From: Adenophora triphylla var. japonica
Taxonomy: Eukaryota; Streptophyta; Magnoliopsida; Asterales; Campanulaceae
Reading direction: 5' to 3'
Assembly (NCBI GenBank): GCA_022495995.1
Contig: JAFEMH010000986.1
Span: forward strand, 248,001 to 312,000
Length of the DNA: 64,000 bases
Positions 35,270 through 45,639 of this stretch are shown here, in pieces; the first letter of the stretch is position 1, and each line of letters begins with the position of its first letter. Both the position numbers and the translations under genes were made by a program. The notes under the pieces were generated by a model. That model was not told the origin of the DNA, ran no database searches, and was given only the letters and a program-made list of their open reading frames with translations.

Positions 35270-35640
35270 TGCATTATTTGATGAGCCAAAAGTCAGCTCA
35301 GTCGTGTAGTGGGAAAGAAAAATATGGAAAAAGTACTCAAAAATCTTTAAAGAACTTTTTCTCGCTGGAAGAAATTTCATTTCCATTATCAGAAACTGAG
35401 GACCATATATCCCTCTTCTGACCAGAATATATTCCTTCACGACATGTTCATGTATAGCTTCACAGCAATGAGAGAGAGAGAGGGAGAGAGAATGAGGCAA
35501 TTTGGTCACTGAAAAAAATGCTAATTTTATACTCAAATCTTACTTCCACCAATACCCTTAATGGCTATAAATAGGAAGTCTTAGAACCAAGAAATAGCAT
35601 CTCAACTGAGAAAGGAAATAAATGAAGTACAGATAGTATT
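35270..35640 (+). promoter_or_regulatory. Promoter module of MIR169 unit 1
   Basis: TATA box CTATAAATAG at 35565-35574, about 120 bp upstream of the miR169 sequence. Conserved upstream blocks: GAGCCAAAAGTCAGCTCAGT (35283), CTGACCAGAATATATTCCTT (about 35418), and a GA-rich tract (35469-35491). The same blocks recur in units 2, 3 and 4 and in two relics. Confidence 0.75.
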
Positions 35641-35654
35641 TTGAGATGAGAGGC

Positions 35655-35810
35655 CTTACATGAAGGGTAAGAGTTTTTGTTTGGTAGCCAAGGATGACTT
35701 GCCTGAAGCTCCCTATTCAATAGGCTCTTCCATGTGGAGATTAAGAAAAGCCCTTTGTTTTTGGTCAGGCAAGCAACTTGGCTAACCTCACATGCTCTTC
35801 TCTCTCATGC
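35655..35810 (+). ncRNA. MIR169: MIR169 precursor, copy 1
   Basis: miR169 guides repression of NF-YA transcription factor mRNAs and is drought-regulated in several plants. The 21-nt mature sequence at 35685-35705 begins TAGCCAAGG and ends ATGACTTGCCTG, identical to the miR169h-n type. The opposite arm at 35766-35784 is CAGGCAAGCAACTTGGCTA, complementary at both ends with a central internal loop, so a foldback with a loop of about 60 nt forms. Preceded by a conserved promoter with TATA box. Transcription is inferred. Confidence 0.93.
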
Positions 35811-36570
35811 TAGTCCTTCTCGTCTTCCCTTAACCCGCCCACAGATTATCAAACATATTGCCTTTCACTTCAACGTCTATAATTATTGTTTCTTTCCAAG
35901 TTTCTCAAGTTTATTGCTCGTACACTTCTTATGTGCTTACTGATTACTTCCTCCATCCCAAAATGAATGTACAAAAAAATCTCAAACTTGCTCTTTTGGG
36001 AGGGAGGGAGGGAGGGTGTAGTACATACAAAATGACTGCACTACTAAGGTTGCAAACAGGTAATGCATCATGATCACATAATTGTATCATAGAGTTCCCC
36101 TTAATGGTTAAGCGAAAAAGGGGTAGCATCTTTAAAGAGTAGCATAGCACACTCCTTTTCAAATACTCCGTACTTGATTTGCTGTTACGGCAATCCTCAC
36201 TGTTTTTATGTCCCCATTCACTTCTAGGAAGATAGAAATTATAATCAGAAATAATAATTCCTCTCACCATGCGAAATCCAAATCATACAGCAAAACGTTA
36301 CTTATGTACCAAAAACTGACTTGTATGAAAGATTACTAATGCATTGCATCAATACTATACAAGTCTGTGAAAAACTTGCTTCATTTCACCTTGAAACAAT
36401 CTCTCATTTTTTTTCATTAATTTATACTTACTCTGCAATGGTGGGACCTTGCGCACTGGGCTGTCCTCTTTTTGTCATTCTGAATTCATGCATGCATAAC
36501 GTTGGCGTAAATCATAATAATAATTTTAAAATAGAGAACCTTAACTGCAAGAACAATCTCAGGGACATGG

Positions 36571-36624
36571 GAAGAAAGGGATGATGTAGAAAATCAAGTA
36601 GTAGCTTCAGAGCTATCATAATTA
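36571..36624 (+). pseudogene. Dehydrin K-segment relic
   Basis: Aligns with the 3' end of the dehydrin genes: AAGAAAGGGATGATG, then a stop in place of Asp, AAAATCAAG and a terminal CATAATTAG. Corresponds to QKGMMDKIK...stop of dehydrin I. The remainder of this copy is gone. Confidence 0.65.
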
Positions 36625-36889
36625 GTTTGTTAATCAGTTGATCTATTTATGTGTTAATGTAATTACAACAATTTTTATAATATTGTAATAAGTTGTGATT
36701 AACCTGGATTGACTATTTTTCCCTTCAGTCCAATATCCCGATGCACATGTCACATACCAGATAAGTATTTATTATATATGGTGAGATCTAGCATTGAACA
36801 CGCGAGGAGAACTGTCGCCCTTTCACAGTCTGCAGTGACAAAAGGAACCAATCTTATCCTAAGACCCAACATCATTTTACAGATGTCCC

Positions 36890-37086
36890 TCCAAAATTAA
36901 ACGTGTCAGCTCCTTCGTTATCCAGCAAGTCTAATTTCTCTCACATCACTCCCATGTACATTTATAAATAAAACCCAAACAGCAACCACCTCTCTTCATC
37001 TTTTGTCATCAACAACTTCCATCATTAACAGAAAACATATTTCCATACGAGGCTAATTACTTAGGTTGTTGTCGCTAATCAAGAAA
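36890..37086 (+). promoter_or_regulatory. Promoter and leader of dehydrin II
   Basis: ACGTGTC (36901-36907), an ABA-response-type element, about 55 bp upstream of the TATA box TTTATAAATAAA (36961-36972). The ATG lies about 115 bp downstream. All elements are conserved in the right arm (GACACGT at 53834-53840, TATA at 53769-53780). Confidence 0.7.
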
Positions 37087-37437
37087 ATGAAAGGGATGGG
37101 ACATACAGGGAATCAGGTTCAGGGCCGCCGGACTGACGAGTTCAGCAACCCCATCCAAGAAACCGGTGGCGGTTTTCCCACTGATACCGGTGCGGCGGTT
37201 GGCTATGGCGGCGCTGACACTACCAGAGCTTTTCTGGCTGATATTGGTGGCACTACTGGGCATGGCCCTGACATGGGAACCGGGTATGCTGGTAGTGGTA
37301 CTCAGGGGAAGCAACACCACGGTGTTGGAATCACTGACAAGATCAAGGAGAAGTGAACAGGAGGTCACAAGGACGAGCAAAAAACATCGACTACAACTGC
37401 AGGGGCACACGAAGAAGAGCATGAAAAGAAAGGATAA
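37087..37437 (+). pseudogene. Dehydrin II, premature stop in K-segment
   Basis: ATG at 37087 (MKGMGHTGNQVQGRRTDEF) aligned with dehydrin III. Y-like segment RRTDEFSNP, Gly/Thr-rich middle (TGAAVGYGGADTT), then GITDKIKEK followed by TGA (37354-37356) where copy III has TTA (Leu). Beyond the stop the frame continues TGGHKDEQKTSTT to a TAA at 37435-37437. A second K-segment after that TAA (GAGAAGATCAAG, then CATAATTAG) is out of frame by one missing base, a defect shared with copy III and therefore older than the inverted duplication. Confidence 0.85.
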
Positions 37438-38097
37438 TGGAGAAGATCAAGGGGAACCTTCCTGGTCGCCATAATTAGCTAATGTATTATGCATATATAC
37501 ATGCAAATCGTACAATGATTCCCAAGGCAGAATTGGGCCGTTTTGTTTCTACACGTTGTTTGTTTGGTCTAAGGTTGTGTTTGGTAATATCAAGCACTTA
37601 ATTAATATGCTTGTTGCTTAATGATTTTTTTAATGATTTTCTTCTGTGCAACTATTTTAAACTCAATGATTTTCTTTTGTGCAACTATTTTAAACTAAGT
37701 ATTTTTTCATTAAATGATTGAAGAGATACTTAAATGTCTACAATGATGGCTTTTACTCGACAAGTGATAATATTGATACTTGTTCATTTGTTCATTAAGA
37801 GGAATATAGGATGATTGTTACAATTTAATTCAAAGGTCCACCCTTGGTTTGAAGTAGCTGTACAAAAGGAAACCATTCAATTCAAAGGTCCACCCTTGGT
37901 TTGAAGTAGCTATACAAAAGAAAATAATGCATTTTGATTATATCATATAACTCCACAAAATATAGTGGGTTGCCTCTAACCTGGGAATCACAAGTTTGAA
38001 ACCCAAAAACACTATCGATTTACCAATGTAGCACTGTACATATGTACATTATAACCTTGCTGAACTCCAAGACAGCGAGGACGTCGTATGTAGTCAT
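37438..38097 (+). other. Dehydrin II 3' region and spacer
   Basis: No ORF supported. AT-rich. Contains a short tandem duplication (ATTCAAAGGTCCACCCTTGG at about 37829 and 37879). Homologous to 51627-52150 of the right arm in reverse. Confidence 0.6.
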
Positions 38098-38535
38098 CAG
38101 GGACGTAGCCAGGAATTGAAATGAGGGGGGTCAAAGTAAAAAACTAAAGTACAATACTCCCTTCTTACAAAAAAAAAAATCGAAAAATCGATTTTTTGGA
38201 TGAAGCATGCTTTACTTGCTTATTCCTTGTTAAAATAACAATACAATAATTGCTATATTTAGAAGCAGAACTATTTTTTGGGACAAAGTAAAAAAAGAAA
38301 AGCATTAGGATTTTTTTAAAGAAATGGAAGTATAAAGTACTAAAAATGCACTATATAATTGTTAAAAAAAAAATTGGATCATATTGTCAACTTTGATTTT
38401 AAATCACAATATAACCCTTACACCTTAACTCTTTCAAATTTTGGAATATTTAATCATATAATCCTTCATTTTCTCAAACTTTTAGATACGAGATGAAATT
38501 TTGCCAAAATTCAGGGGGGTCAAAATTATACAGTA
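38098..38535. mobile_element. Truncated hAT-like element, left arm
   Basis: Starts CAGGGACGTAGCCAGGAATT after GTAGTCAT; same element and site as the complete copy at 51085-51626. Its far end is missing; the junction near 38520-38530 lies in the 8-bp TCAAAATT shared by the two deletion edges. Confidence 0.75.
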
Positions 38536-38879
38536 TTGGTTTTTTAGGGATCAGTATTTGAAAACCTTGGAACAGAAATCAATACTGAAGACCAATATTT
38601 TCAAAATTAGTGTTTATAAGCAAAACCACTGGACCGGCTTCTTGGGACTGTTTTAGGCATGTCGTAAAGTTTTTCATTTTTCATATTTGTGTTGCACACA
38701 TCCAGGTGATGAAAAAGGTCAACCAGAGGCTGATGATTACAGATCCAAGGACCTTATCCAAGAGATCAGTAACCATCTTCTGTTTTTGTTTAATACAAGA
38801 GTGAGCAAAATCATTCCCATAGAAATTCAATCAACATAAAAGAAAGACTGCATCGTAAAGTTTTCACAACAATGATGCA

Positions 38880-39280
38880 TCTTTGGATGAGCCAAAAGTC
38901 AGCTCAGTCGTGTAGTGGAATAGCGAAATCTCGAAAAGTGCCAAGAAATCTTAAAAGAACATTTTCTTGCTGGAAAATTCCATTCCCATCAATCGGCCAG
39001 AAAACAGAAACTGGGGACCATATATCCCTCATCTGACCAGAATATATTCCTTCATGACATGTTCGTGTATAGCTTCACAGATATGAGAGAGAGATGGAGA
39101 GAGAGAGAGAGAGAGATAGAGTGAACGGGGCAATATGATCACTGAAAATTGCTGATTTTATACTCGAATCTTACCTCCAATACCTATAATGGCTATAAAT
39201 AGGAAGTCTTTGAATTAAGAAATAGCATCCCATCTAAGAAAAGAAATAAATTCAGTATAGATAGTTTTCGGAGAAGAGAG
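38880..39280 (+). promoter_or_regulatory. Promoter module of MIR169 unit 2
   Basis: Same blocks as unit 1: GAGCCAAAAGTCAGCTCAGT (about 38889), the CTGACCAGAATATATTCCTT block (about 39035), a GA tract (39085-39120), TATA box CTATAAATAG at 39193-39202. Confidence 0.75.
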
Positions 39281-39284
39281 GCCT

Positions 39285-39435
39285 TACATGAAGGGTAAGA
39301 GCTTTTGTTTGGTAGCCAAGGATGACTTGCCTAAAGATCCCTATTCATTGGGCTCTTCCATTTAGATTAAAACGAGCCCTTTGTTTAGTTTTGATCAGGC
39401 AAGCAACTTGGCTAACCTCACATGCTCTTCTCTCT
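39285..39435 (+). ncRNA. MIR169: MIR169 precursor, copy 2
   Basis: The mature position 39313-39333 matches miR169 except that the final base is A (…ACTTGCCTA). Opposite arm CAGGCAAGCAACTTGGCTA at 39396-39414. TATA box 120 bp upstream. Lies in the left arm of the inverted repeat; its partner is copy 3 at 49899-50050. Confidence 0.92.
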
Positions 39436-40319
39436 CATGCTAGTCCTTCTCTTCTTCCCCTTAACCTACCGACAGCTTATCAAACATATTGCCTTTCACT
39501 TCAATGTCTATAATTATCATTTATTTCATAGTTTCCACAAGTTAAGTGCTCCTACATTTATTTTTATGTGCTTATTGATTACTACTTACAAAAATGTTAG
39601 CACTACTCAAACTGCAAACACGTAATTCGTACACCAAAAACTGACTTGTATGAAAGACTACTTATGCATTACACTTCTATTATGCACGTCCGTGAGAAAT
39701 AATGAGGTTGCTTCATTTTGCCTTGAAACCATTTTGAACTACAGATAAAAGTCTCATTTTTCTTCAGGAATTAATCATAATGTTAGTTTGAAATTAGAGA
39801 CCTTTGACTGCAATGAAGGAGACCAGTCTCAGGGACATGATCATGTCCAATCTATATATTTATATATTTACAATAATTCCATAACATTGGGTTATTTCCA
39901 ATCTATATATTCTCATTGGGGCAGCATAGTTTTAAGATTTACATTATAACATATTATAATAAGCAGTTGGTTTTGCTGTTTTTCTGCAAATAAGATGCAT
40001 GCATGTGTTATCCATGTTCTTAATGGTCTTTAACTATTTATACTGCCTTCTTATTTGGTTTGTGTGTTTAATTGTATATCTTTCAGCTCTGTTAATCCTC
40101 TGTTAGTTTCATTCGATCTAAAGCACTGTCTACATTCTTCAACCTTTTGAGCTCTGATCCTAAGTTGACTGTCAAGCTTGGTTCGAAGCATTTGTGTGTT
40201 TTGAGGTCTAGTTCAATTGCCTGTCAAGGGTGAGGCTCTTAAGCATAACTCTTTGTTCTGCTTAGCTCCTTTAATCTTATTCCGCTTTTTTTTTCGGTTC
40301 ACTCGAGGATGATTCAGCC
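39436..40319 (+). other. Downstream region of MIR169 unit 2
   Basis: No gene seen. Homologous to 48836-49860 of the right arm. The K-segment relic kept there (49324-49372) is deleted here; around 39830-39850 only the preceding AGTCTCAGGGACATGA remains. Confidence 0.6.
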
Positions 40320-40439
40320 TGTTAATGTTAGAACATGTTTTGCCATGTGTGTTGTCCCTTGTGTCACATATCAGTGTTGCTACTGGTGTTGCCACAGGTG
40401 TTGTCATTTGAGATTTGGCAACACCAGAATAGCTACTGT

Positions 40440-40950
40440 CATTACAAGAAAAATGACAGATACCGACGGAAATTAGTGACGGAAATAAATCCGTCACTAA
40501 TACTGACGGATTAGCGACGAAATAGCAACAACCTAGGGTGAAAAATAAAAATCGAAATTAGGACGAGATTACCGACGGATTTAGTGACGGATATGCCGAC
40601 GGATTCCATTCCGTCTCTAATCCGTCACCATTTTGGCGCCAAAAAATTGCGCACTTTTTACCGACGAATTTATGACGGAATGGCGACGAATATTTTTACC
40701 GACGGATTTGAGTCGTTGCTAAATTATTTAAAATAATTATTAAATTTATATTTTAGGTTAGTGACAGATTAGTGACGGATTTAATTACCGACGGATCAAA
40801 ATCCGTCGGTAAATTAATTACATATTATTACCGACGAATTTGAGTCATTGCTAAATTATTTAAAATAATTTTTAAATTTATATTTTAGGTTAGTGACGGA
40901 TTAGTGAAGGATTTAATTACCAATGGATTATAATCTGTCGGTAATTTATT
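40440..40950. mobile_element. CACTA-like transposon fragment
   Basis: Begins CATTACAAGAAAAATGAC, one mismatch from the CACTACAAGAAAAA terminus of plant CACTA elements. Dense subterminal repeats of (T)ACCGACGGAT / ATCCGTC(G/A)(G/C)T in both orientations follow through about 40940. No opposite terminus or transposase is visible, so this is probably one end. Confidence 0.6.
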
Positions 40951-40956
40951 TTTGTA

Positions 40957-41438
40957 ACTTTTTGAAAAAAACTTCAATACAAAAAAATGTCCAAAATATT
41001 TATTTATATTCATAAAAAATAAAAAAAAATTATACTTTTATAAATAAAAATTAAAGAATTTTAACCGTCCCTGATTTCTTTATTATACTTTCATTTGTTA
41101 TTTTTTTTCTAACTTTTTTTATATAACTTTTTGAAAAAAACTTCCATACTAAAAAGTGTCCAAAATATTTATTTATATTCATAAAAAATAAAAAAACATA
41201 CATTTATAAATAAAAATTAAAGAATTTTACCCGTCCCTGATTTCTTTATTATACTTTCATTTGTTTATTTTTTTCTAACTATTTTTATATAACTTTTTGA
41301 AAAAAACTTCAGTACTGAAAAATGTCCAAAATATTTATTTATATTCATAAAAAATAAAAAAAAAAAACTATACATTTATAAATAAAAATTAAAGAATTTT
41401 AACCGTCCCTGATTTCTTTATTATACTTTCATTTGTTT
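40957..41438. repeat. Three tandem ~150-bp repeats
   Basis: Units begin AACTTTTTGAAAAAAACTTC (about 40957, 41125, 41290) and end in the phrase TTTTAACCGTCCCTGATTTC and an ACTTTCATTTGTTTAT stretch. AT-rich, non-coding. Confidence 0.9.
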
Positions 41439-41562
41439 ATAGGGGGTATACCCTATATGATATAGGGTATACCCTATATCCTATAGGGTATACCCCCTAT
41501 ACCCTATACCCTATACTTTATAGGGTATACCCTATACCCTATACTTTATGGGGTATAGGGTA
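41439..41562. repeat. GGGTATACCC palindromic minisatellite
   Basis: About 124 bp built only from variants of TATAGGGTATACCCTATA, in both orientations, so it can fold into multiple cruciforms. It abuts the promoter relic of MIR169 unit 5 exactly where a hairpin would be expected. Confidence 0.9.
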
Positions 41563-41825
41563 CTCTTGCCCTTCATGTAAGACCACTCTTCTCCAATACT
41601 TGTCCTTCATATATTTCATTTCTCCAGTGCAATATTATTCCTTGGTTTAGAGACTTCCTATTTATAGCCATTAAGGGTATTGGTGCGATTCTTATTTTGG
41701 GTCTAAAGTTGCATTTACAGTGTTCGAATGGCCAGATTCGATCTAACGCCCCCAATTTGTGTGAAGCCAATATGGATGTGTCACGGAGCAAAATATTCTG
41801 TTCAGAATATAGATCCATATTTCAC
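41563..41825 (-). pseudogene. MIR169 unit relic 5 (promoter only)
   Basis: Minus strand: TATA box CTATAAATAGG (about 41656-41667) and a leader ending in CTTACATGAAGGGCAAGAGT, as in units 1-3. The miR169 arm is missing; the minisatellite begins there. The upstream block near 41795 retains ATATTCTGAACAGAATATTT. Confidence 0.7.
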
Positions 41826-43089
41826 CAAAAAAAGAAAAAAAGAAGAAGATAGATCCACATCCATTAAACTTATCAGTTCTTTTTTCATATATAGTTTACT
41901 ATCCAACTGCTAATGGTCAACATTTGGCTACTCTAAGTGATGCATTAGTGCTATGAAAATTCCCTTATATGTTGCTTGGATTGTAGATCAGGCCTAGCTC
42001 AGTGGTGAAGCTACATAGAAGGGATGGGGGTCACTCGACCCTCTTGACTTGTGGGAAAAGTCATTTAGTACCTCTAGATTTTGGTAAGAGAGACTTAAAA
42101 GTATCATTTTTGTCTATTCAGACCCCCTTTAATTTTGGTAAAACTTGTATTATAATATCATTTTGACTCCCCTTTTATTCCAAATTTCCAAATGATAAGC
42201 ATAACTCCCCCCAATCTTGGCTCCCTTCTTAAAAAAAATCTGGCTTCCCTTCGAGCTGCTCATAATATACTCAAGTTTGTCCAATAAATCTTTGAGACTT
42301 GCATTTAGTTTTATGTTTTTAATATTATCAAAATATTTGTAACAGTGCAACCAGAGCTGCCTCTCAGCATGTGACTTTTTTCAGCTGTCCAATTCTTCAA
42401 ATTTATGTGCCATTTGTTTCGGATACATCTTTCTTTGATAAGTTTAACTCTTTAGCTACCCCTGCATTATTTTGGAAGGCCTGATCTGTAGTCATGATGA
42501 GGCTGGGGATTACTGTTAACCAAATATTTGCCTGGATATTGTTACACTACAAGAATTTTAGTCAAGCTCTATCCTAGCATGAACTCTAAATTACAGAAGT
42601 ACCATCAGTTACTATTTGCCACCAAACATCTTCTTATGTTCTCCTATCAGGATTACTTACACTTTCTAAGGGATCTGTTTAATTTTCTGGAATCTTTTAG
42701 GTCTCTCTTCTGACTTGAAGGCCACCATTAAAGCCTCAAGTTCTCAACATCATGGTTGGGGATTTTCGTGGAATGCCTTGCCTGGCAATTATGCAGATTG
42801 ACTTGCATGTAGCTAAGGAGTCTATGTTTTGGCTCAAATGTAATGTTCTCGTGGAGTATACATTCATAGCCAATATATATCCGTAATGTAGATGTATGTA
42901 ATTGTTTTGACCCTAATCTGCAGGTTTTCAGTGACCGAAGCGAGGAATTACAGTACTGGAGAAGCAGTTATCTGTTCAAACTCAACATTTCTTCTTCCCG
43001 GACTTAATCTGCCACAATCTTAAGGTAAAACATGCCATCATAAACTTTATTCTTGTAGGTTTGCATCAGTTTATTTTGTTGAAGGTGTG
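41826..43089. other. Unassigned non-coding region
   Basis: No supported gene. 42002-42245 vaguely resembles the hAT-like repeats (GTGGTGAAGCTACATAGAAG, then GGGGGTCACTCGACCC). CACTACAAGAA at about 42545 could be a CACTA terminus but nothing else supports it. Confidence 0.4.
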
Positions 43090-43305
43090 CACAAATATGT
43101 TGTAAAAGGAATATATTCTGGTCAGAAGAGAGATCTGGAGTCCCCCCATCTATGCTTTTCTGTCTGGTTAATGGACAGGGAATCTAATGCATGTGGGAAA
43201 AAGAGCTTTCAAAACTTGGTACTTTTTCCATATTTGGCCATCCAACTTGAGCTGACCTTTGGCTCCTCCAAAGTCCAAATGATGCAGAGAAAAAGCTGTG
43301 CTTCA
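43090..43305 (-). pseudogene. MIR169 unit relic 6 (distal promoter block only)
   Basis: Minus strand carries GAGCCAAAGGTCAGCTCAAG (near 43255) and TCTTCTGACCAGAATATATT (near 43120), in the order and spacing of the upstream blocks of units 1-4. No TATA box or hairpin follows. Confidence 0.6.
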
Positions 43306-43489
43306 AATGATCATAGTCCACGGAGTAGTATAAGCATAGATAATATATGCAGCTTGCTGTGTTAAACAAACTGCTTTAACTCTGTCTACTAAATCAAATA
43401 TTAAAAATATAAGTTAAAGCAAATTGTTTGTAGAAACGCAGCACAACTCAATTCCTCTGAGACTCGTGCGTCATATATTGGACACATTC

Positions 43490-43796
43490 TGATGTAAAAC
43501 ACAGCGGAATAGATAATCAAGAATGGCCTAAACCAATTCTTCTGCAAGGAATCGCAATTCCTTAAAACAATAATCTCCTAAAAGATTATTTTGCAAGCCA
43601 AATTAATGACCTAGATAAATACACAAGGTGTAGGGTTTTTGCAAACTAGCAAATAAATTAATTGATAAAAAGATCTTCTCTTACAAAAGCCCTAGCAATC
43701 TATTTATACTCGCAAATCCTAATAAATAAAGGAAAAGAAATAAAGAAAACCTAATCAATAAGGGAAAATAATCCTAATGACTAATTTAAAACCCCA
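43490..43796 (-). repeat. 3' LTR of the 43-45 kb gypsy derivative
   Basis: 307 bp, plus-strand TGATGTAAAACAC...ACCCCA; the first 215 bp match 44952-45164. Confidence 0.82.
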
Positions 43797-44566
43797 TAGA
43801 CTAAAATACCCCTCGCTTAAAAATATTAAAATAAATAATAACGATAATACGAGACGAATACAAAATAAAACAACCTAATAATAGTAATAAATAATAATAA
43901 AGCAAAATCAAGACCTTCTTGAAACTTTGAAACTTCACGGCGCTTTTAGGATTTGGAAACAATGTCCGTGCGGGCCTCTTGAGGTGGCCGCCTGGCTCCC
44001 ACCGAGGCTGGGACCTCGCCAGCAGAAACTTCATTGCCGCCGATCCATGTGCTACATCATGCTCCCCCACTTTAAAAGGATTCGTCCCCGAATCCTCGTC
44101 CGAGGTTTGAAAACGGCCATGCCAAATGAAAAGATACTTCGAATTGGCATGCTAGAATTTGGGATAAATTGAACGACTTCGTCCCATTGGAATAAATATT
44201 TTGAGTAAATCCGACCTTTAAGAAAAATTGGACATAGAACGGTTTCTTCCATATAAAGAATCATCCCTTCTTGCGATGTTTGAATTGAATTTGGAACGGC
44301 TTCGACAATATTGTCAAGAAATCCTCCATATGATCTGATTTTTTTATAACCATCTTATATAGGTCCGTTCCATCTTCACCATCCTTCTTCTTTTCAACAA
44401 CGCTCAATTCTTTCTCTATTTCACAAGTAATTTTCTCCGCCTCTAAAGCCAGATTTTTATTATTTGGCTCTAAAATTGTTTCTTTTGGAGCTGAATCTCC
44501 AACCATAGAAAGAAATTTTTTACTATCCTCCTCTCCTTTGAAATCTTGATTCTGAATTTCTTGGTC

Positions 44567-44920
44567 CTAATCCACGAATCCAACTGCAACAACACCTTCT
44601 TCCGCAGTTAACTCCCCGGTGAAGAACGGTATATCCGCCCTAATCTTGGGTCGATGCTCGGGAGGAGGAGCTACACTGGCCTCTTCTTCTCTTTCGTTAT
44701 GAACATCCCGGCCAATCGGGTCTCTGTGGTGGAGATTGTCCCCACGAGCGCCTCGATTTTTTGGTTGTTCGCCACGATCAACATTCAAACCCACCTCTTG
44801 TCGACCGATTGCCCTCAAGATCTCTGTGTGACGGTTAGCCGCCTCCGTTTGAGCCTCGCGCATAGTTGTTAAAAGAGCCTCGAGAAGGGTCTTCATGCTG
44901 ATTTCTTCATCGTTGGCCAT
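44567..44920 (-). pseudogene. N-terminal gag fragment of the gypsy derivative
   Basis: ATG ending at 44920 (MANDEEISMKTLLEALLTT), about 20 bp past the primer site. Helical N-terminus, a charged Arg/Asp middle and RPKIRADIPFFTGELTAEE, resembling the start of the gag core in iMet-primed gypsy elements. A TAG at 44567 ends it; pieces at 44506-44052 are other remnants. Confidence 0.65.
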
Positions 44921-44951
44921 CTTCCAAGGATCGTCCTGCTCTGATACCAAT

Positions 44952-45164
44952 TGATGTAAAGCACGTAGCGGAATAGATAATCAAGAATGGCCTAAACCAA
45001 TTCTTCTGCAAGGAATCACAATTCCTTAAAAAATAATCTCCTAAAAGATTATTCTGCAAGCCAAATTAATGGCTTAGATAAACACACAAGGTATAGGGTT
45101 TTGCAAACTAGCAAAGAAATTGATTGATAAAAAGATCTTCTCTTACAAAAGCCCTAGCAATCGA
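44952..45164 (-). repeat. 5' LTR fragment of the gypsy derivative
   Basis: Matches 43490-43705; truncated at its plus-strand right end. Confidence 0.85.
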
Positions 45165-45184
45165 TAATCACGTGTAATCAAGTA

Positions 45185-45536
45185 TGTTGAAGTCCCATGT
45201 ATCCCACATCAACTTGGAGAATAAAATTGACCAAATATATAGAATGGCTAAACCTCACCCCTTAACAAGGCCTTTTAAGGGGATGAGGACCCAATTCTAA
45301 CATGGTATCAGAGCTGGCCCAAGTTGATGTTGGGCTTAAGTTAACCCGTATTGGGTGCCCGTGTTGGGTTTGAAGTCCACGTGTAGTGCCAAGTTACCGG
45401 CCTACACGTGAGGGGGCGTGTTGAAGTCCCATGTATCCCACATCAACTTGGAGAATAAAATTGACCAAATATATAGAATGGCTAAACCTCACTCCTTAAC
45501 AAGGCCTTTTAAGGGGATGAGGACCCAATTCTAACA
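45185..45536 (+). mobile_element. Complete TRIM element
   Basis: Two near-identical 118-bp LTRs (45185-45302, 45419-45536; TGTTGAAGTCCC...TTCTAACA), iMet primer site TGGTATCAGAGC (45303-45314), 116-bp internal part and purine tract ACGTGAGGGGGCG. Perfect target duplication AAGTA (45180-45184, 45537-45541). Non-coding. Confidence 0.95.
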
Positions 45537-45639
45537 AAGTAAGAAAATGAAATCAAGAAACAGAGAAGAAACGTGAAATGCAGGAGTTAAAGATCAATAT
45601 ATGTCAAGTACTGGGTGCATGGGGGAAAGAAGAGAAGGT

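Larger units (their letters stand above)
36823..40319 (+). repeat. Large inverted repeat, left arm (dehydrin II - MIR169-2)
   Basis: Reverse-complement homologue of 48836-53918. Endpoints: TCACAGT near 36823 pairs with ACTGTGA at 53918, and GATTCAGCC (40311-40319) pairs with GGCTGAATC (48836-48844). The two arms hold the same gene order in opposite directions. The right arm is longer because it contains a TRIM insertion and a complete hAT element. Confidence 0.9.
43490..45164 (-). mobile_element. Deletion derivative of a gypsy element (iMet primer)
   Basis: Minus strand: 5' LTR fragment (45164-44952), primer site (44949-44937, TGGTATCAGAGCAG-like), N-terminal gag, short remnant of the far end, purine tract GCGAGGGGTATTTT (about 43797-43814), 3' LTR (43796-43490). 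The whole pol is deleted. The 5' LTR is cut at 45164. Confidence 0.8.

Noticed and set aside
35661..35740. Short ORF starting ATGAAGGGTAAGAG in the MIR169 leaders, conserved in three copies
   Set aside because: Conservation is explained by the miR169 sequence and recent duplication; the frame stops soon after in copies 2 and 3. A miRNA-encoded peptide cannot be excluded but is not supported.
35946..36020. Short Stowaway-like fragment (CTTCCTCCATCCCAAAATGA ... GGGAGGGAGGGAGGG)
   Set aside because: Only one plausible end and a simple GGGA repeat at the other; too degraded to annotate as an element.
38610..38804. 64-codon ORF nearly identical on both arms of the inverted repeat (also 50499-50693 minus)
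   Set aside because: Arms are near-identical overall, so identity does not indicate coding constraint; no start context or domain.
41439..41562. Interstitial telomere repeats
   Set aside because: The units are GGGTATA/TATACCC palindromes, not TTTAGGG.
42546..42556. CACTA terminus (CACTACAAGAA)
   Set aside because: No subterminal repeats or partner end nearby; an 11-bp match alone is weak.
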